A DNA stretch of 45,216 bases from CAG-552 sp964516925 (GTDB lineage Bacteria > Bacillota > Clostridia > Christensenellales > Pumilibacteraceae). Shown piece after piece: positions 1-8,553 of this stretch. The notes under the pieces were generated by a model. It was not told where the DNA came from. It was given only the letters and a program-made list of their open reading frames with translations, and made no database searches. Positions within the stretch are counted from its first letter, which is position 1. Every line of letters begins with the position of its first letter. The stretch is taken from positions 1 to 45,216 of the forward strand of contig CAZEXL010000011.1 of the NCBI GenBank assembly GCA_964516925.1, in the 5' to 3' direction. Position numbers and translations under genes: made by a program.

Positions 1-2
1 AC

Positions 3-80
3 GGCGGTATCGTTTGTATGAGCCCATCGGTTTTGCCGATTGATGAACTAAATAATTTTATTCCTGTAAGCGTTCTTTAA
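3..80 (+). CDS. C-terminal end of an unidentified upstream protein
   Basis: The third forward frame stays open from the window edge to a TAA at 78-80 and gives 25 residues ending IPVSVL; the other two forward frames close at 19-21 and 41-43. A perfect terminator palindrome follows 43 bases later, which supports this being the real end of a plus-strand gene. Too little is present to assign a family. Confidence 0.4.
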   Translation, partial: GGIVCMSPSVLPIDELNNFIPVSVL

Positions 81-123
81 TTATTTGGTTGCCGATTTTA
101 AAAAACATTAGAAAAATAAAGGG

Positions 124-151
124 AAAAGGTCACCAAATTTGGTGACCTTTT
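124..151. terminator. Perfect palindromic terminator
   Basis: A 28-base perfect inverted repeat centred on AAATTT, with the arms AAAAGGTCACC and GGTGACCTTTT, followed by further T. It can act in both directions. It would end the plus-strand gene that stops at position 80. Confidence 0.75.
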
Positions 152-192
152 TGGTTGCTTTGGTTTTTTGAAGGCTACAAAAGTTATTAAAC

Positions 193-244
193 ACGGCGAA
201 AATTATACAAAAAATGGCGGGTAAACGGCGAAAATCGTGCAAAA
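193..244. repeat. Pair of 20-bp direct repeats next to the tRNA fragment
   Basis: ACGGCGAAAATTATACAAAA (193-212) and ACGGCGAAAATCGTGCAAAA (225-244) differ at three positions and their starts lie 32 bp apart, about three helical turns. They sit about 50-100 bp from the truncated tRNA. Tyrosine recombinases of tRNA-integrating elements commonly bind arm-type direct repeats at this sort of distance, so these could be integrase arm sites; this is inference. Confidence 0.4.
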
Positions 245-292
245 TATGCATTTTAGGTATTTAGCAAACCCTACATTAGGGGCAGATATATC

Positions 293-336
293 CTCCTAAG
301 GGGCAGTTGTGGGTTCGATTCCCGCAGGGAGTACCA
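293..336 (+). pseudogene. 3' half of a tRNA-Arg(CCU), probable attachment-site scar
   Basis: The 3' half of a tRNA is complete: anticodon loop CTCCTAA (293-299, anticodon CCU), 3' anticodon-stem strand GGGGC (300-304), 4-base variable loop, a T arm with a 5-bp stem around TTCGATT (309-325), 3' acceptor strand AGGGAGT (326-332), discriminator A and an encoded CCA (334-336). The 5' half is absent: bases 288-292 do not pair with GGGGC, and no partner for AGGGAGT (ACTCCCT or a wobble variant) occurs in the 80 bases upstream. The break falls at the anticodon loop, a usual crossover point of tRNA-specific integrases. The fragment is followed directly by a terminator, as a native tRNA 3' end would be. 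It is not tmRNA: there is no tag reading frame. Confidence 0.7.
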
Positions 337-338
337 TA

Positions 339-365
339 AAAATGCCGCATATTATGCGGCATTTT
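339..365. terminator. Terminator behind the tRNA fragment
   Basis: Arms AAAATGCCGCATA and TATGCGGCATTTT flank a single T, giving a stem of up to 13 bp with T-rich 3' ends on both strands. It starts three bases after the CCA of the tRNA fragment and is probably the native terminator of that tRNA. Confidence 0.8.
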
Positions 366-402
366 CGGTGCCGTTTTATGCGATAGAATAATTTGCCAAA
401 AT

Positions 403-442
403 AAAACTCCGAACCTTTTAAACATAGGATTCGGAGTTTTTT
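403..442. terminator. Bidirectional terminator between tRNA fragment and lipoprotein gene
   Basis: AAAACTCCGAACC pairs with GGATTCGGAGTTTT around a loop of about 11 bases (one unpaired A), followed by TT on the plus strand; the minus strand likewise ends in T after the stem. It lies 60 bases past the stop codon of the minus-strand lipoprotein gene and is likely its terminator. Confidence 0.75.
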
Positions 443-504
443 GCGTATTAGGCAAATAAGCGACAAAACGCAGCCTTATATTTTAGTACGATTTTAGTAA
501 GCGG

Positions 505-1491
505 TTATTGTTCGGAAGTTGCGGTTTTAAAGGTAGCCGAAAAGCCGTTAAGCGTATAATCGGTACGGAAGGTAACGATGCCGCTCGTGGTGTTTTCGTA
601 CGTTCTTACTTTAGCGATAAGTTTTTTTGCCGTTTTGTTCGATTCGATAGAATACGGACTTTGCGCAAAGTATACGTAAAGCGGCGAACCTTGTTTATTG
701 GAATCGGCAAGAAGGATTTGGATCAAGTTGCATTTTACGGTGTTCGTTTCGGTATCTTTGCTGTCCGCGCTAAAGCCGTCCAAAAGCGAAGAGTTGCCTA
801 AGATCACGCCTTCTGCCGTGTAGTACGAAGCGACCATATCGGTCGTTGCGAACTCACCTTTAAGGTAGCATTCGTACCAGTTCACTATTGCAAACGACTC
901 GTTAAGCGAATCGCCTAAGTTCTTCATAGAGCGAACGTAATAATACAAAAATTCGTTGTCGATATAATTACCCTTCGAAAAACTCAAAATAGTTGCGTTG
1001 CCGTTTACTACGAAGATCGTTTCGCCACTTTCGTAATTTGCTTCAAACGAGTACGAAGCGGACGGATTGCTTTGCAAATTAACCGTTTTGCTGCTTTTTA
1101 CCGTAGCAAGGTTGTCCGTTCTGAAAACGGCGACCGAACTAATCTCGTCGGTCTTGTTTTTGTAGTTGTCCGCAAGGTAGTCGCTGTTTGTGTACACGAT
1201 TTTAAAGTTCGTTTCCAGCTTGCAAAGGGAATTGTTTTGTTCGTCCACGTACTTGGTAAGCGTGTAAGTCATAAAACTGTTTTCTTCGTCGTTTACGGTT
1301 GTCGGATTGTCTTCGTCGTTCATGTACGATTTGGTAACTTTATACGTCGAAGTTTCGCTTTCAAACGTTCGATAAGCAACCCAAGGAAGGGGATCGTCGA
1401 TTGCCGGCGTCGTTACCGTTTCGGTAGAGCAACCGACACACATTAACATTGCAAATATAGCAGAAATTGCTATGGTTAAAAATTTTTTCAT
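505..1491 (-). CDS. Secreted lipoprotein of unknown function
   Basis: The 328-residue protein begins with a typical lipoprotein signal peptide (Lys-Lys, hydrophobic core, lipobox MCVGC with the Cys at about residue 21). After signal peptidase II processing it would be anchored to the outer face of the membrane. The rest is polar, rich in Thr, Ser, Asn and Tyr, with no transmembrane segment, and looks beta-rich; I recognise no family. The ATG at 1489-1491 has the ribosome site CGGAG 7 bases upstream. The gene diverges from addB, and their promoters overlap in the 86-bp gap. Its composition matches the neighbouring genes. Confidence 0.8.
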   Translation of the reverse strand: MKKFLTIAISAIFAMLMCVGCSTETVTTPAIDDPLPWVAYRTFESETSTYKVTKSYMNDEDNPTTVNDEENSFMTYTLTKYVDEQNNSLCKLETNFKIVYTNSDYLADNYKNKTDEISSVAVFRTDNLATVKSSKTVNLQSNPSASYSFEANYESGETIFVVNGNATILSFSKGNYIDNEFLYYYVRSMKNLGDSLNESFAIVNWYECYLKGEFATTDMVASYYTAEGVILGNSSLLDGFSADSKDTETNTVKCNLIQILLADSNKQGSPLYVYFAQSPYSIESNKTAKKLIAKVRTYENTTSGIVTFRTDYTLNGFSATFKTATSEQ

Positions 1492-1524
1492 TTAGAACTC
1501 CGTTGCAAATATAAAATTTAGTTT

Positions 1525-1553
1525 AGTGTAGCACATTTTGCTTGATTTGGCAA
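1525..1553 (-). promoter_or_regulatory. Promoter of the lipoprotein gene
   Basis: On the minus strand TTGCCA (1548-1553) and TACACT (1525-1530) are 17 bp apart. It overlaps the divergent addB promoter, so the two polymerases would compete. Confidence 0.6.
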
Positions 1554-1570
1554 TCTAAAAAGGTTACAAT
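1542..1570 (+). promoter_or_regulatory. Leaderless promoter of addB-addA
   Basis: TTGATT (1542-1547), 17-bp spacer, TACAAT (1565-1570). The first base of the addB ATG follows after only 7 bases, so transcription should start at or next to the A of the start codon. No Shine-Dalgarno site precedes this ATG. Confidence 0.6.
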
Positions 1571-1577
1571 ATTACAA

Positions 1578-4328
1578 ATGAAAACAAATTTTATTAATTC
1601 GACAAATTACTATGACGCTTTACAAAAGATTATAAAAAAAATCGGTAAGCGAAAAATAACGCTAGGAGTACGACATTTGCTGTTCGTACCCGAAAAGTAC
1701 ACGTTGCTTGCCGAGCAATATTTGTGCGCAGAGCTGGGCGGTTCGTTCGACGTCGAGGTTCTTTCGCCTAGCCGCCTTTTTAGAAAGATGGATATTCAAA
1801 CGCCTGCGCTCGGACGCGAGGGCGCGATTATGCTTCTGCGAGGAATGTTGCCTTCGCTCGAACTTAAATGTTTCAGCCGTTCGGCGGCGTATCGCGGCTT
1901 TTGCGAAAAGCTCTACGACGCAATAAACGACTTTGCGGCAAACGGAGTTTTGCCGATCGACATACCGTTTTCTTCACCCAAGCTAAGCGATCTAAGGACG
2001 ATATACGAAGAATATCTCAAGCGCATACAAGGTCGTTTCGTGGACAGTATAGGCAAGCTAGAGCTCGTTGCTAGGCAAGCCGAGACAAGCGAATACCTAA
2101 ACAACGTGCACGTGTACGTGGCTAATTACGACTATATGGACAAAGCTACGCGCAAAGTATACGACGCGTTAAAAAACAGAGCCATATCTTATACCGAAAC
2201 GATAGTAACCGACGATGCGGAATTGAAGCTGAACGCTTTAAGCTACGTAGGCGACGGAGCTATGGCAGTCAAGGAGGTTGCAAAGCAGCTAAGGTTTTTG
2301 GCGTACGGCGGGATTAAGTACGAGGACATGGCGATAATCGTCGGCAACGCCGATCGTTCGCGCATAAGACGAATACTGGGCGAGTTTGGCGTACCGTGTT
2401 TTATGGCGGAGGACAAGCGTTTGTCCGACTTCCCGCTTTCGGCGTTTTTACTCAAGCTTTTCGAATGTTCTCAGCGCAAAAGCCGCGACTGTTTCGTGGA
2501 ACTAAGCAAAAACGCATACAGCGGCATAAACAAATCCGATTCGGACGTTTTCGAGAACTACGTAAATTCTCGTCTTGTCGACTACAAAAGGTTTTTCGAG
2601 CCGTTCGAAGACTGCCCGCAAGCGGAAGAGGTACGAGCAAAGCTCGCAACGTTATGCTCGTTTGCCGAAAAAAAGCTTAAACATATAAAAACGGCGAGTG
2701 AATTCGGCGAAGCGCTAAACGACGTTTTGACGTTTGTGGATGCTCAAAAGACGACCGAGGATTTGTACGAAAGCGACGCCGTAGTCGAAAAGACGAAAGC
2801 CATAGCTGCGCTAATGGAACAAGTTGGTATAAGCGGCAACTTTGATTTTATATCGGCTGTATTTGCCGAGGGACTAAGAGCGAGCAAAGTTTCTACGATT
2901 CCGTACGGCGGCGGAGTTATGGTGGGAGACGCTGCGTCTTTACGAGGCGGAAAATACGAATTTACCGCCGTAATAGGCTTTGACGACGGTTTTTTGCCGC
3001 AGACTTATCGAGATAATTCGCTTATCGGCGACGACGAAAAGACGTCGTTTACGCAAATGGAACGAGCCGAACAAATAAACGCCAGATACGAAACCGAGCT
3101 TAGGCTTGCGCTTGCTAAGTCCAAAAGGATATTTATTACGTACTCTACGCCGTCGGCAATGATAGGCGATTTGTTCGACGGTTTGTTTAAGCTTAGCGAA
3201 GACGATCAATCGCTTTTGCTAAGATCGGGATGCAAAAAGCACGCTATCGAATTGCTTATATCGCTCGTGGGCAAAAACGAAAGCAACGTTCAAAACGATA
3301 CTAAGCTTATAAACGATTTATACGAAGCAACCGACGTGGGCGAGGAAATGTTTATTCAAAAGCGAAGCGACGTCGTCAAAAACGGACTAAAATTATTCTT
3401 TTTGGGCGGCGCAACCAGCGTAAGCCAACTGCAAAGTTATTTTCGCTGTCCGTTTCGTCATTACGCCGAATACGGATTGCGACTTAAACATCGCGATGAA
3501 GGCAGGCTGACGCCCTTGGACGTAGGAAGTTTTATGCATTTAATCGCCGAAAAAGTAACTAAACGCGGGGAGTACGACGATATAAAGGGCGCGGTCGAGC
3601 AAGCCGTAAACGAAATTCTCGTAAGCGGCGGCAAGCTGGCATTGGACGTTAACGCTTCTACGGTAAACGCCCTTAAAGCGGAAGCGATCGAAGCGCTTAA
3701 AATATACGCCTCTCATTTAAAGAAAGGAAGTTTCGTTCCGCTAGGGCAGGAAATAGAATTCGAAACCGAGCTTGGCGACGTAAAATTACGCGGCAAAATA
3801 GACAGCGCGGACGTATACGAGAACTACGTAAGACTAATAGACCACAAGACGGGTTCGTACGAGTTTAATTTAAGCGACGTTTACTACGGCAAAAAGATAC
3901 AGCTGCCATTATATCTTGCGGCGATGAGCAAAAAAGGATATAAAAAAGCGGCGATGCTTAACTATCCGTTTTCGTACAATTGGCTGTCCAACGAATTCGA
4001 TCATCGCTTTTCGGGCTTCGTTTTAAAAGACGAGCAGGTCATTAAAGCCATAGATTGCAACTGCGATCAAGGCGAAAGCGAAGTTTTTAATTTAAATCCC
4101 AAAAGTTCGTCTTTGCTTACCGAGGGCGAAATGGACGCCGTAATAAACTACGCCAACGCGCTCAGCGTAAACGCCGTAAACGAAATAAAGGACGGTTACG
4201 TCGCCGCGACGCCGCTAAAAGACGAATGCGATTATTGCGTTTATAAATGCTTGTGCGTAAACAAAAAACAGCGCAAAACGTCAAAAATAAACAAAACGAT
4301 GTTCGAAGAAAAAGTCGGAGAAAAGTAA
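1578..4328 (+). CDS. addB: AddB, nuclease/helicase-like subunit of the AddAB recombination complex
   Basis: AddB works with AddA on double-stranded DNA ends to resect them for RecA-dependent repair. The C-terminal nuclease domain shows GSFMH, then DHKTG (Asp755, Lys757) and the [4Fe-4S] ligand set of AddB: Cys624 in FRCPFRHY, and Cys884, Cys887 and Cys893 in the C-terminal CDYCVYKCLC. At 916 residues it is shorter than the usual 1100-1200. The N-terminus, where other AddB proteins carry a Walker A loop, reads NFINSTNYYDALQKI and has no GKT/GKS. I chose the ATG at 1578 because the upstream in-frame ATG at 1542 lies inside the promoter and has no ribosome site. The stop TAATG overlaps the start of addA. 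Confidence 0.93.
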   Translation: MKTNFINSTNYYDALQKIIKKIGKRKITLGVRHLLFVPEKYTLLAEQYLCAELGGSFDVEVLSPSRLFRKMDIQTPALGREGAIMLLRGMLPSLELKCFSRSAAYRGFCEKLYDAINDFAANGVLPIDIPFSSPKLSDLRTIYEEYLKRIQGRFVDSIGKLELVARQAETSEYLNNVHVYVANYDYMDKATRKVYDALKNRAISYTETIVTDDAELKLNALSYVGDGAMAVKEVAKQLRFLAYGGIKYEDMAIIVGNADRSRIRRILGEFGVPCFMAEDKRLSDFPLSAFLLKLFECSQRKSRDCFVELSKNAYSGINKSDSDVFENYVNSRLVDYKRFFEPFEDCPQAEEVRAKLATLCSFAEKKLKHIKTASEFGEALNDVLTFVDAQKTTEDLYESDAVVEKTKAIAALMEQVGISGNFDFISAVFAEGLRASKVSTIPYGGGVMVGDAASLRGGKYEFTAVIGFDDGFLPQTYRDNSLIGDDEKTSFTQMERAEQINARYETELRLALAKSKRIFITYSTPSAMIGDLFDGLFKLSEDDQSLLLRSGCKKHAIELLISLVGKNESNVQNDTKLINDLYEATDVGEEMFIQKRSDVVKNGLKLFFLGGATSVSQLQSYFRCPFRHYAEYGLRLKHRDEGRLTPLDVGSFMHLIAEKVTKRGEYDDIKGAVEQAVNEILVSGGKLALDVNASTVNALKAEAIEALKIYASHLKKGSFVPLGQEIEFETELGDVKLRGKIDSADVYENYVRLIDHKTGSYEFNLSDVYYGKKIQLPLYLAAMSKKGYKKAAMLNYPFSYNWLSNEFDHRFSGFVLKDEQVIKAIDCNCDQGESEVFNLNPKSSSLLTEGEMDAVINYANALSVNAVNEIKDGYVAATPLKDECDYCVYKCLCVNKKQRKTSKINKTMFEEKVGEK

Positions 4329-7300
4329 TGGAAAAGGGCAAGAAAAAAGTCTGGTCGGAAAATCAGCTTAAAATAATCAATTCTAACGACCGTCGCATAT
4401 TGGTATCGGCCTCGGCAGGCAGCGGCAAAACCACCGTCATGATCAGACGCATTTTGCGGTTGATTTCCGACGGCGTTAAAATATCCGAAATGCTCGTTTG
4501 TACGTTCACAAAAGCGTCGGCGGCGGATATGCGCAACAAATTGTACACCCTAATGCGAGAACGCGGGCTAAAAAGCGAACTTAAGGATTTGGCAAACGCC
4601 GATATATGCACTATCGACAGTTTTTGTCAAAAGCTCGTAAGCAAGTACTTTTACGTTTTGGGCATAGATCCGCAGTTCGAGATGCTCGACGAAAACGAAA
4701 GCACCGCATTAAAAAGCGAGGCGATCGAAAGCGCATTAGAGGAGTTTTCCGCCGATCGTGTTTTTGCTTCCCTTGCGTTTATTTTGCGCAAAAAACGTCG
4801 TAACGGTACGCTTAAAGACGTCGTATCCGAAATTATGGACTACTATGCCGTAAACGCTAAAATGCCGACCTACGAGTATCGTAAGGACGAAGTAAGAGAT
4901 AAGCTTAGCGAGTTCGTCGCAAAGCGAGAAAGCGGCGTTATGCGGTCCGTTAACGCCTTGTATTCGCAAATAAACGAACCCGAAATTTACGCCGACGTTT
5001 TGGCGGCAATGCAAAGCGGCGGCAAAACTAACGGCAGAATAAGGAACTCGAAGCAAAACGACGCGTACAAGCCGTGTATAAAAAACGTTCGCAGCAAAGT
5101 GAACGACTTTAATGAACTTAAAAGCGAGATAAGCGAGCTAAAAGATCAATCTGCGTCGCAAGAATACGCGCATGCGCTTATTCGAGTCGCCGAAAGAGCA
5201 ATAGAGATTTACCACGACGAAAAGCGAAAAAGAGCCGTGCTCGATTTTGCCGACTTGGAAATTTACGCGCTTAAAATTTTACAAAGCGACGTCGTAAGCG
5301 AAATACGAGCAAAATACAAGCACGTGTTTGTGGACGAATATCAGGATGTAAATCCGTTGCAGGATTTGCTTATCGATTTGGTGGCAAAAGACGGCAATTT
5401 GTTTATGGTAGGCGACATAAAGCAAAGCATATACGCTTTTAGAGGTTGCGATCCCGATATATTCAAAGAAAAGTACTACCGCTATTCCGAGACGGGCGAA
5501 GGGAAACTTATTTGCCTTAATACCAACTATCGCAGCAACGCGCGGATAATAGAATTCGTAAATTCCGTTTTTTCACGCGTAATGACTAAGGAATTCGGCG
5601 GAATAAGCTACGTCGACAATCTTATGACGGCGGCAAGGCAAAGCGAAGGTTTTGTAAAATTTCACGTTGTAAGCGGCGGAGAAAGCTCCGAAGTCAGCGG
5701 AGTGTACAGCGTAAAAAACGGTCAAAAAAACACGATGAGCAAAGCGGAAGCCGAAGCGGCGTTGGTTGCGCATCGCGTAAGCGCGCTTGCAAAAAGCGAA
5801 GTGGACGGCAAGGCGGTTTCGTTCGGCGATATAGCCATACTTTCGCGTTCGATGGGCTCGCTTGAAAATTTAATCGTACAAAAGTTAAAAGAAATGAATA
5901 TACCCGTAACGCTTAACGAAGACGCGTATTTTTTGGAGCGACCGGAAACGGGGCAGTTAATAAATTATATGCGACTTATCGACAACCGCTTGGACGACGA
6001 AGTTATGGCGATAGCCATGCTTAGTCCTTTCGGTGGCTTTTGCGAGGACGAGCTTGCCGAAGTGCGACTAAGCGGATCCGATCCGTTTTGCACTCTCGTT
6101 GCCTCGGCGGCGCAATCGAACGAAAAGATCAAAGCTTTTATGGATAAGCTGGATAGGTACACTATGCTGTCGCTTACGGTAGGCGTAGACGAACTTATAG
6201 ACACCGTCGTGTCGGAATGCGGATACTTTAACTACGCTTACAGGCTAGGAGACGACGCTGCCGAGACGCTTGATAAGTTTCTTGAGTTTTTGGGCGGTTG
6301 CGCCGCAAAAAACAGTTTACGAGCTACGCTTAGGTATATTGACGAACGCAATCCGTTCGTGAGCTTAAGAAGCGAAGAAAACTCCGTAAAACTAATGACG
6401 ATTCACAAAAGCAAGGGGCTGGAGTTTAAGTTCGTTTTGCTCGTGGGGTTAGACGATTCGTTTAACTTAAAAGACACGAAAAAACCGATACTGGTAGGCG
6501 ATAGAATAGCTATGCGAGTATACGACGAGCACAAAGCGTTTGCCAGTGATCTCGGATTTTTAGTCGGGGAGCAAATAAAAAAGAAGCAGCTCGAGGAAGA
6601 GTTGCGAATATTGTACGTTGCGATGACTCGCGCCGAAGAAGGTTTGGAATTGTTTGCTTCGTTAAGCGAAAAGGGCGACAAAGCGGACGAAGTAAAGGCA
6701 ATTTCGTTGCTACCGGATATCGGCGATATGTCTCAGTGCACCAGCGCTATAATGTGGTTGGCACCGCAATTATTGCAGGCAAGAACGTACGACGTAAGCG
6801 AAATTGAAATAGAAAGTCCGATACGCGTCCCGGTGTATTTTGCCGCTGCCGATCGAGAAAACGTAAAAATGCTTAAAGATTATTTCGACTTTAAGCGTGA
6901 GCCCGTTGCGCCCGTAAAAGGATACGTAAGCAAGCTTGCGCATTCAGGTCCGCTCGATTTTACGAATTACGAAGACGACGAAACGGTTGTACGCAGCGAC
7001 GACGCGATAGAACGCGGCAATGCGTATCACCGCGCCATGGAAAAGATAGATTTTTCGCAGCCCGATTTAAGCGTGTTGTCGCAAGCCGATCTAACGCTTA
7101 TCGATAAAGACAAGCTTTACGTTGCGGCAAAAAAGATGAGTGAATTTAAAGGCGACGTATACAAAGAACAGGCGTTTATGATAAAGCTTGCCGCAAACGA
7201 GCTTGAGGTAAGCGGCGAGGGCGACGTTATCGTTCAGGGTATTATCGACCTACTCGTAATTAACGGCGACACGGCAACGATAGTCGATTACAAGACGGGC

Positions 7301-7441
7301 AGAATACATAGTTCGCTGGAAGAAGGCTATTTTAAGCAAGTAAAAATGTATTCTATTGCCGTAGAGCGATTGCTCGGCAAAAGAGTAACGAAAAAATGTT
7401 TGTATTATTTCGACGCGGAAAAATTTGTCGAAATAGAATAG
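4328..7441 (+). CDS. addA: AddA, ATP-dependent helicase/nuclease subunit
   Basis: AddA is the UvrD-type motor and one of the two nucleases of AddAB. Visible are the Walker A SASAGSGKT (residues 27-35), the Walker B region DEYQDVNPLQ (from about 336), VGDIKQSIYAFRG, TIHKSKGLEF, VAMTRAEEGL and the C-terminal RecB-type nuclease motif with Asp987 and Lys989 in DYKTGR. The length, 1037 residues, is a little under the usual 1200. The ATG at 4328 shares its A with the addB stop codon, so translation is coupled; an upstream in-frame ATG at 4247 lies inside addB and is unlikely to be used. Confidence 0.95.
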   Translation: MEKGKKKVWSENQLKIINSNDRRILVSASAGSGKTTVMIRRILRLISDGVKISEMLVCTFTKASAADMRNKLYTLMRERGLKSELKDLANADICTIDSFCQKLVSKYFYVLGIDPQFEMLDENESTALKSEAIESALEEFSADRVFASLAFILRKKRRNGTLKDVVSEIMDYYAVNAKMPTYEYRKDEVRDKLSEFVAKRESGVMRSVNALYSQINEPEIYADVLAAMQSGGKTNGRIRNSKQNDAYKPCIKNVRSKVNDFNELKSEISELKDQSASQEYAHALIRVAERAIEIYHDEKRKRAVLDFADLEIYALKILQSDVVSEIRAKYKHVFVDEYQDVNPLQDLLIDLVAKDGNLFMVGDIKQSIYAFRGCDPDIFKEKYYRYSETGEGKLICLNTNYRSNARIIEFVNSVFSRVMTKEFGGISYVDNLMTAARQSEGFVKFHVVSGGESSEVSGVYSVKNGQKNTMSKAEAEAALVAHRVSALAKSEVDGKAVSFGDIAILSRSMGSLENLIVQKLKEMNIPVTLNEDAYFLERPETGQLINYMRLIDNRLDDEVMAIAMLSPFGGFCEDELAEVRLSGSDPFCTLVASAAQSNEKIKAFMDKLDRYTMLSLTVGVDELIDTVVSECGYFNYAYRLGDDAAETLDKFLEFLGGCAAKNSLRATLRYIDERNPFVSLRSEENSVKLMTIHKSKGLEFKFVLLVGLDDSFNLKDTKKPILVGDRIAMRVYDEHKAFASDLGFLVGEQIKKKQLEEELRILYVAMTRAEEGLELFASLSEKGDKADEVKAISLLPDIGDMSQCTSAIMWLAPQLLQARTYDVSEIEIESPIRVPVYFAAADRENVKMLKDYFDFKREPVAPVKGYVSKLAHSGPLDFTNYEDDETVVRSDDAIERGNAYHRAMEKIDFSQPDLSVLSQADLTLIDKDKLYVAAKKMSEFKGDVYKEQAFMIKLAANELEVSGEGDVIVQGIIDLLVINGDTATIVDYKTGRIHSSLEEGYFKQVKMYSIAVERLLGKRVTKKCLYYFDAEKFVEIE

Positions 7442-7503
7442 GTTTTGTCGGCGAGGCTCTTTTTGTATTAAAATGCGCTACAATAGCGGCGGAGGTGGCA
7501 AAA

Positions 7504-7662
7504 GTGAAGCCGCAACGAGAATCGATCGAAAAAGAGCAATCTTTTCGTATAAGTATTAAAGCCGTCGAGCAAACGCTGGACAAAGACTACAAAGAGGCGG
7601 GGGCCGCTCAAAAGGCGACGGAACAATTAAAAAAGATTCTAGGACTTAATGCAGAAAAATAA
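7504..7662 (+). CDS. Small 52-residue protein of unknown function
   Basis: A GTG at 7504 is preceded by a strong ribosome site, GGAGGTGG, 5 bases upstream. The product starts MKPQRESIEKEQ and is charged and helical (AVEQTLDKDYKEAGAAQ), consistent with one or two amphipathic helices; no Cys and no membrane segment. A -10-like TACAAT lies at 7479-7484 but I see no good -35. It ends 21 bases before a strong hairpin terminator, so it may be the last gene of the addAB transcript. I do not recognise it; something like an exonuclease VII small subunit is conceivable by size and helicity but not shown. Confidence 0.55.
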   Translation: MKPQRESIEKEQSFRISIKAVEQTLDKDYKEAGAAQKATEQLKKILGLNAEK

Positions 7663-7683
7663 AAAAGCGGCAACTAAACGCAC

Positions 7684-7711
7684 CCTAAAAAGCTTTACGA
7701 AGCTTTTTAGG
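7684..7711. terminator. Bidirectional terminator between convergent genes
   Basis: CCTAAAAAGCTT and AAGCTTTTTAGG form a perfect 12-bp stem around TACG. It separates the addAB-side plus-strand genes from the minus-strand membrane protein gene. Confidence 0.75.
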
Positions 7712-7749
7712 TACGCTAAGCCGCCGTCGCAGTTTTAAATTAATCGTAT

Positions 7750-8037
7750 TTAGGCTACCAAAATAATAAGCGCAACGATGTTGGCTACTAAGGTTGCCGC
7801 CGAAATTATTGCTGCGGTAAGGCATATTTTGCTTTTAGAAAATATAAAACCGAATATGCTGCTTATAACCGAACCGATAAATCCGCTCATGACGAAGATA
7901 ATCGAGAACAGCTTTGCAACGGCCGAAGCGACGTCGGGTTGAAACATCGACGAAACGGTAAGGTAAAGTCCGATTACCGTTAGCCCTGCAACGAAAATGC
8001 TTAATACTAAATTTAATATGGGTAAAATTTTATTCAT
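7750..8037 (-). CDS. Small integral membrane protein
   Basis: The 95-residue protein (MNKILPILNLVLS...) is almost entirely hydrophobic, with about three membrane segments (residues about 3-25, 40-60, 70-95) and a short polar loop SKSKICL. I do not recognise a family. The start chosen is the ATG at 8035-8037, because a near-consensus promoter ends 6 bases before it; a longer reading frame reaching 8118 would begin upstream of that promoter. The mRNA should be leaderless. Convergent with the addAB transcript. Confidence 0.6.
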   Translation of the reverse strand: MNKILPILNLVLSIFVAGLTVIGLYLTVSSMFQPDVASAVAKLFSIIFVMSGFIGSVISSIFGFIFSKSKICLTAAIISAATLVANIVALIILVA

Positions 8038-8043
8038 AAACGT

Positions 8044-8072
8044 AGTATACCACAATTTGCGCGTCGTGTCAA
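8044..8072 (-). promoter_or_regulatory. Consensus leaderless promoter of the small membrane protein
   Basis: On the minus strand TTGACA (8067-8072), exactly 17 bp, then TATACT (8044-8049). Only 6 bases separate the -10 box from the ATG, too few for any ribosome binding site. Confidence 0.8.
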
Positions 8073-8161
8073 CGAATAATGCTTCGTATTTTTCGTTAGC
8101 CTTGCGGCATACGCGCAAAACGCCGAAACCGAAATTCGATTCCGACGCTTTGCGACGATTG

Positions 8162-8443
8162 CTAGTCGACGCCGAACTTAATGATTTTAATGCTGCCCGT
8201 TTTTCGCTTGTTAACGAATTCGACGCAGCGACGATCGTTTTCTTCGTCTATAACGATTTCCACTTCTTCGCAGCATCTGTGATATCCTATGGGTGCTTCT
8301 ATCTCGCGTAAGTAATATTTTCCGTACGGCAAGCGATCTATTTCGGCTTCGCCGTTTTCATCCGTTTTAAGGCACAAAACTTGCTCGTGACGGCAATTCA
8401 TAAGAGCGAATTTCGCGCCGCATAATCTCGTTTTTTCGCGCAT
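8162..8443 (-). CDS. Stand-alone SpaA/Cna-B-like domain protein
   Basis: The 93-residue product contains the signature of the prealbumin-like fold of pilin SpaA and Cna-B domains: GAKFAL near the start, then TDENGEAEIDRLPYGKYYL and REIEAPIGYH. It is essentially one such domain. In known families these domains sit in surface adhesins or pilins with a signal peptide and sortase motif; neither is visible here, and it begins MREKTRLCGAKF, so the protein looks cytoplasmic or is a fragment. The ATG at 8441-8443 has the ribosome site GGGAG 5 bases upstream. Several Cys residues (including the CC in HRCCEE) are unusual for the family. Confidence 0.6.
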   Translation of the reverse strand: MREKTRLCGAKFALMNCRHEQVLCLKTDENGEAEIDRLPYGKYYLREIEAPIGYHRCCEEVEIVIDEENDRRCVEFVNKRKTGSIKIIKFGVD

Positions 8444-8553
8444 GGTTTTCTCCCGTAAACTAACGCGGCTTGGTATATAATACGTTCTTGTTCGGGTAAA
8501 TGTGCGTATTACACAAAAGATATCCGAATTTTTGTGGCTCGTTATGCACCGAC

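Noticed and set aside
293..336. tmRNA 3' end
   Set aside because: The half molecule has a normal anticodon loop and 4-base variable loop, and no tag peptide frame lies upstream.
1542..1577. Upstream ATG as start of addB
   Set aside because: It lies inside the promoter, with no ribosome site, and the residues before Met-Lys-Thr-Asn are unconserved-looking.
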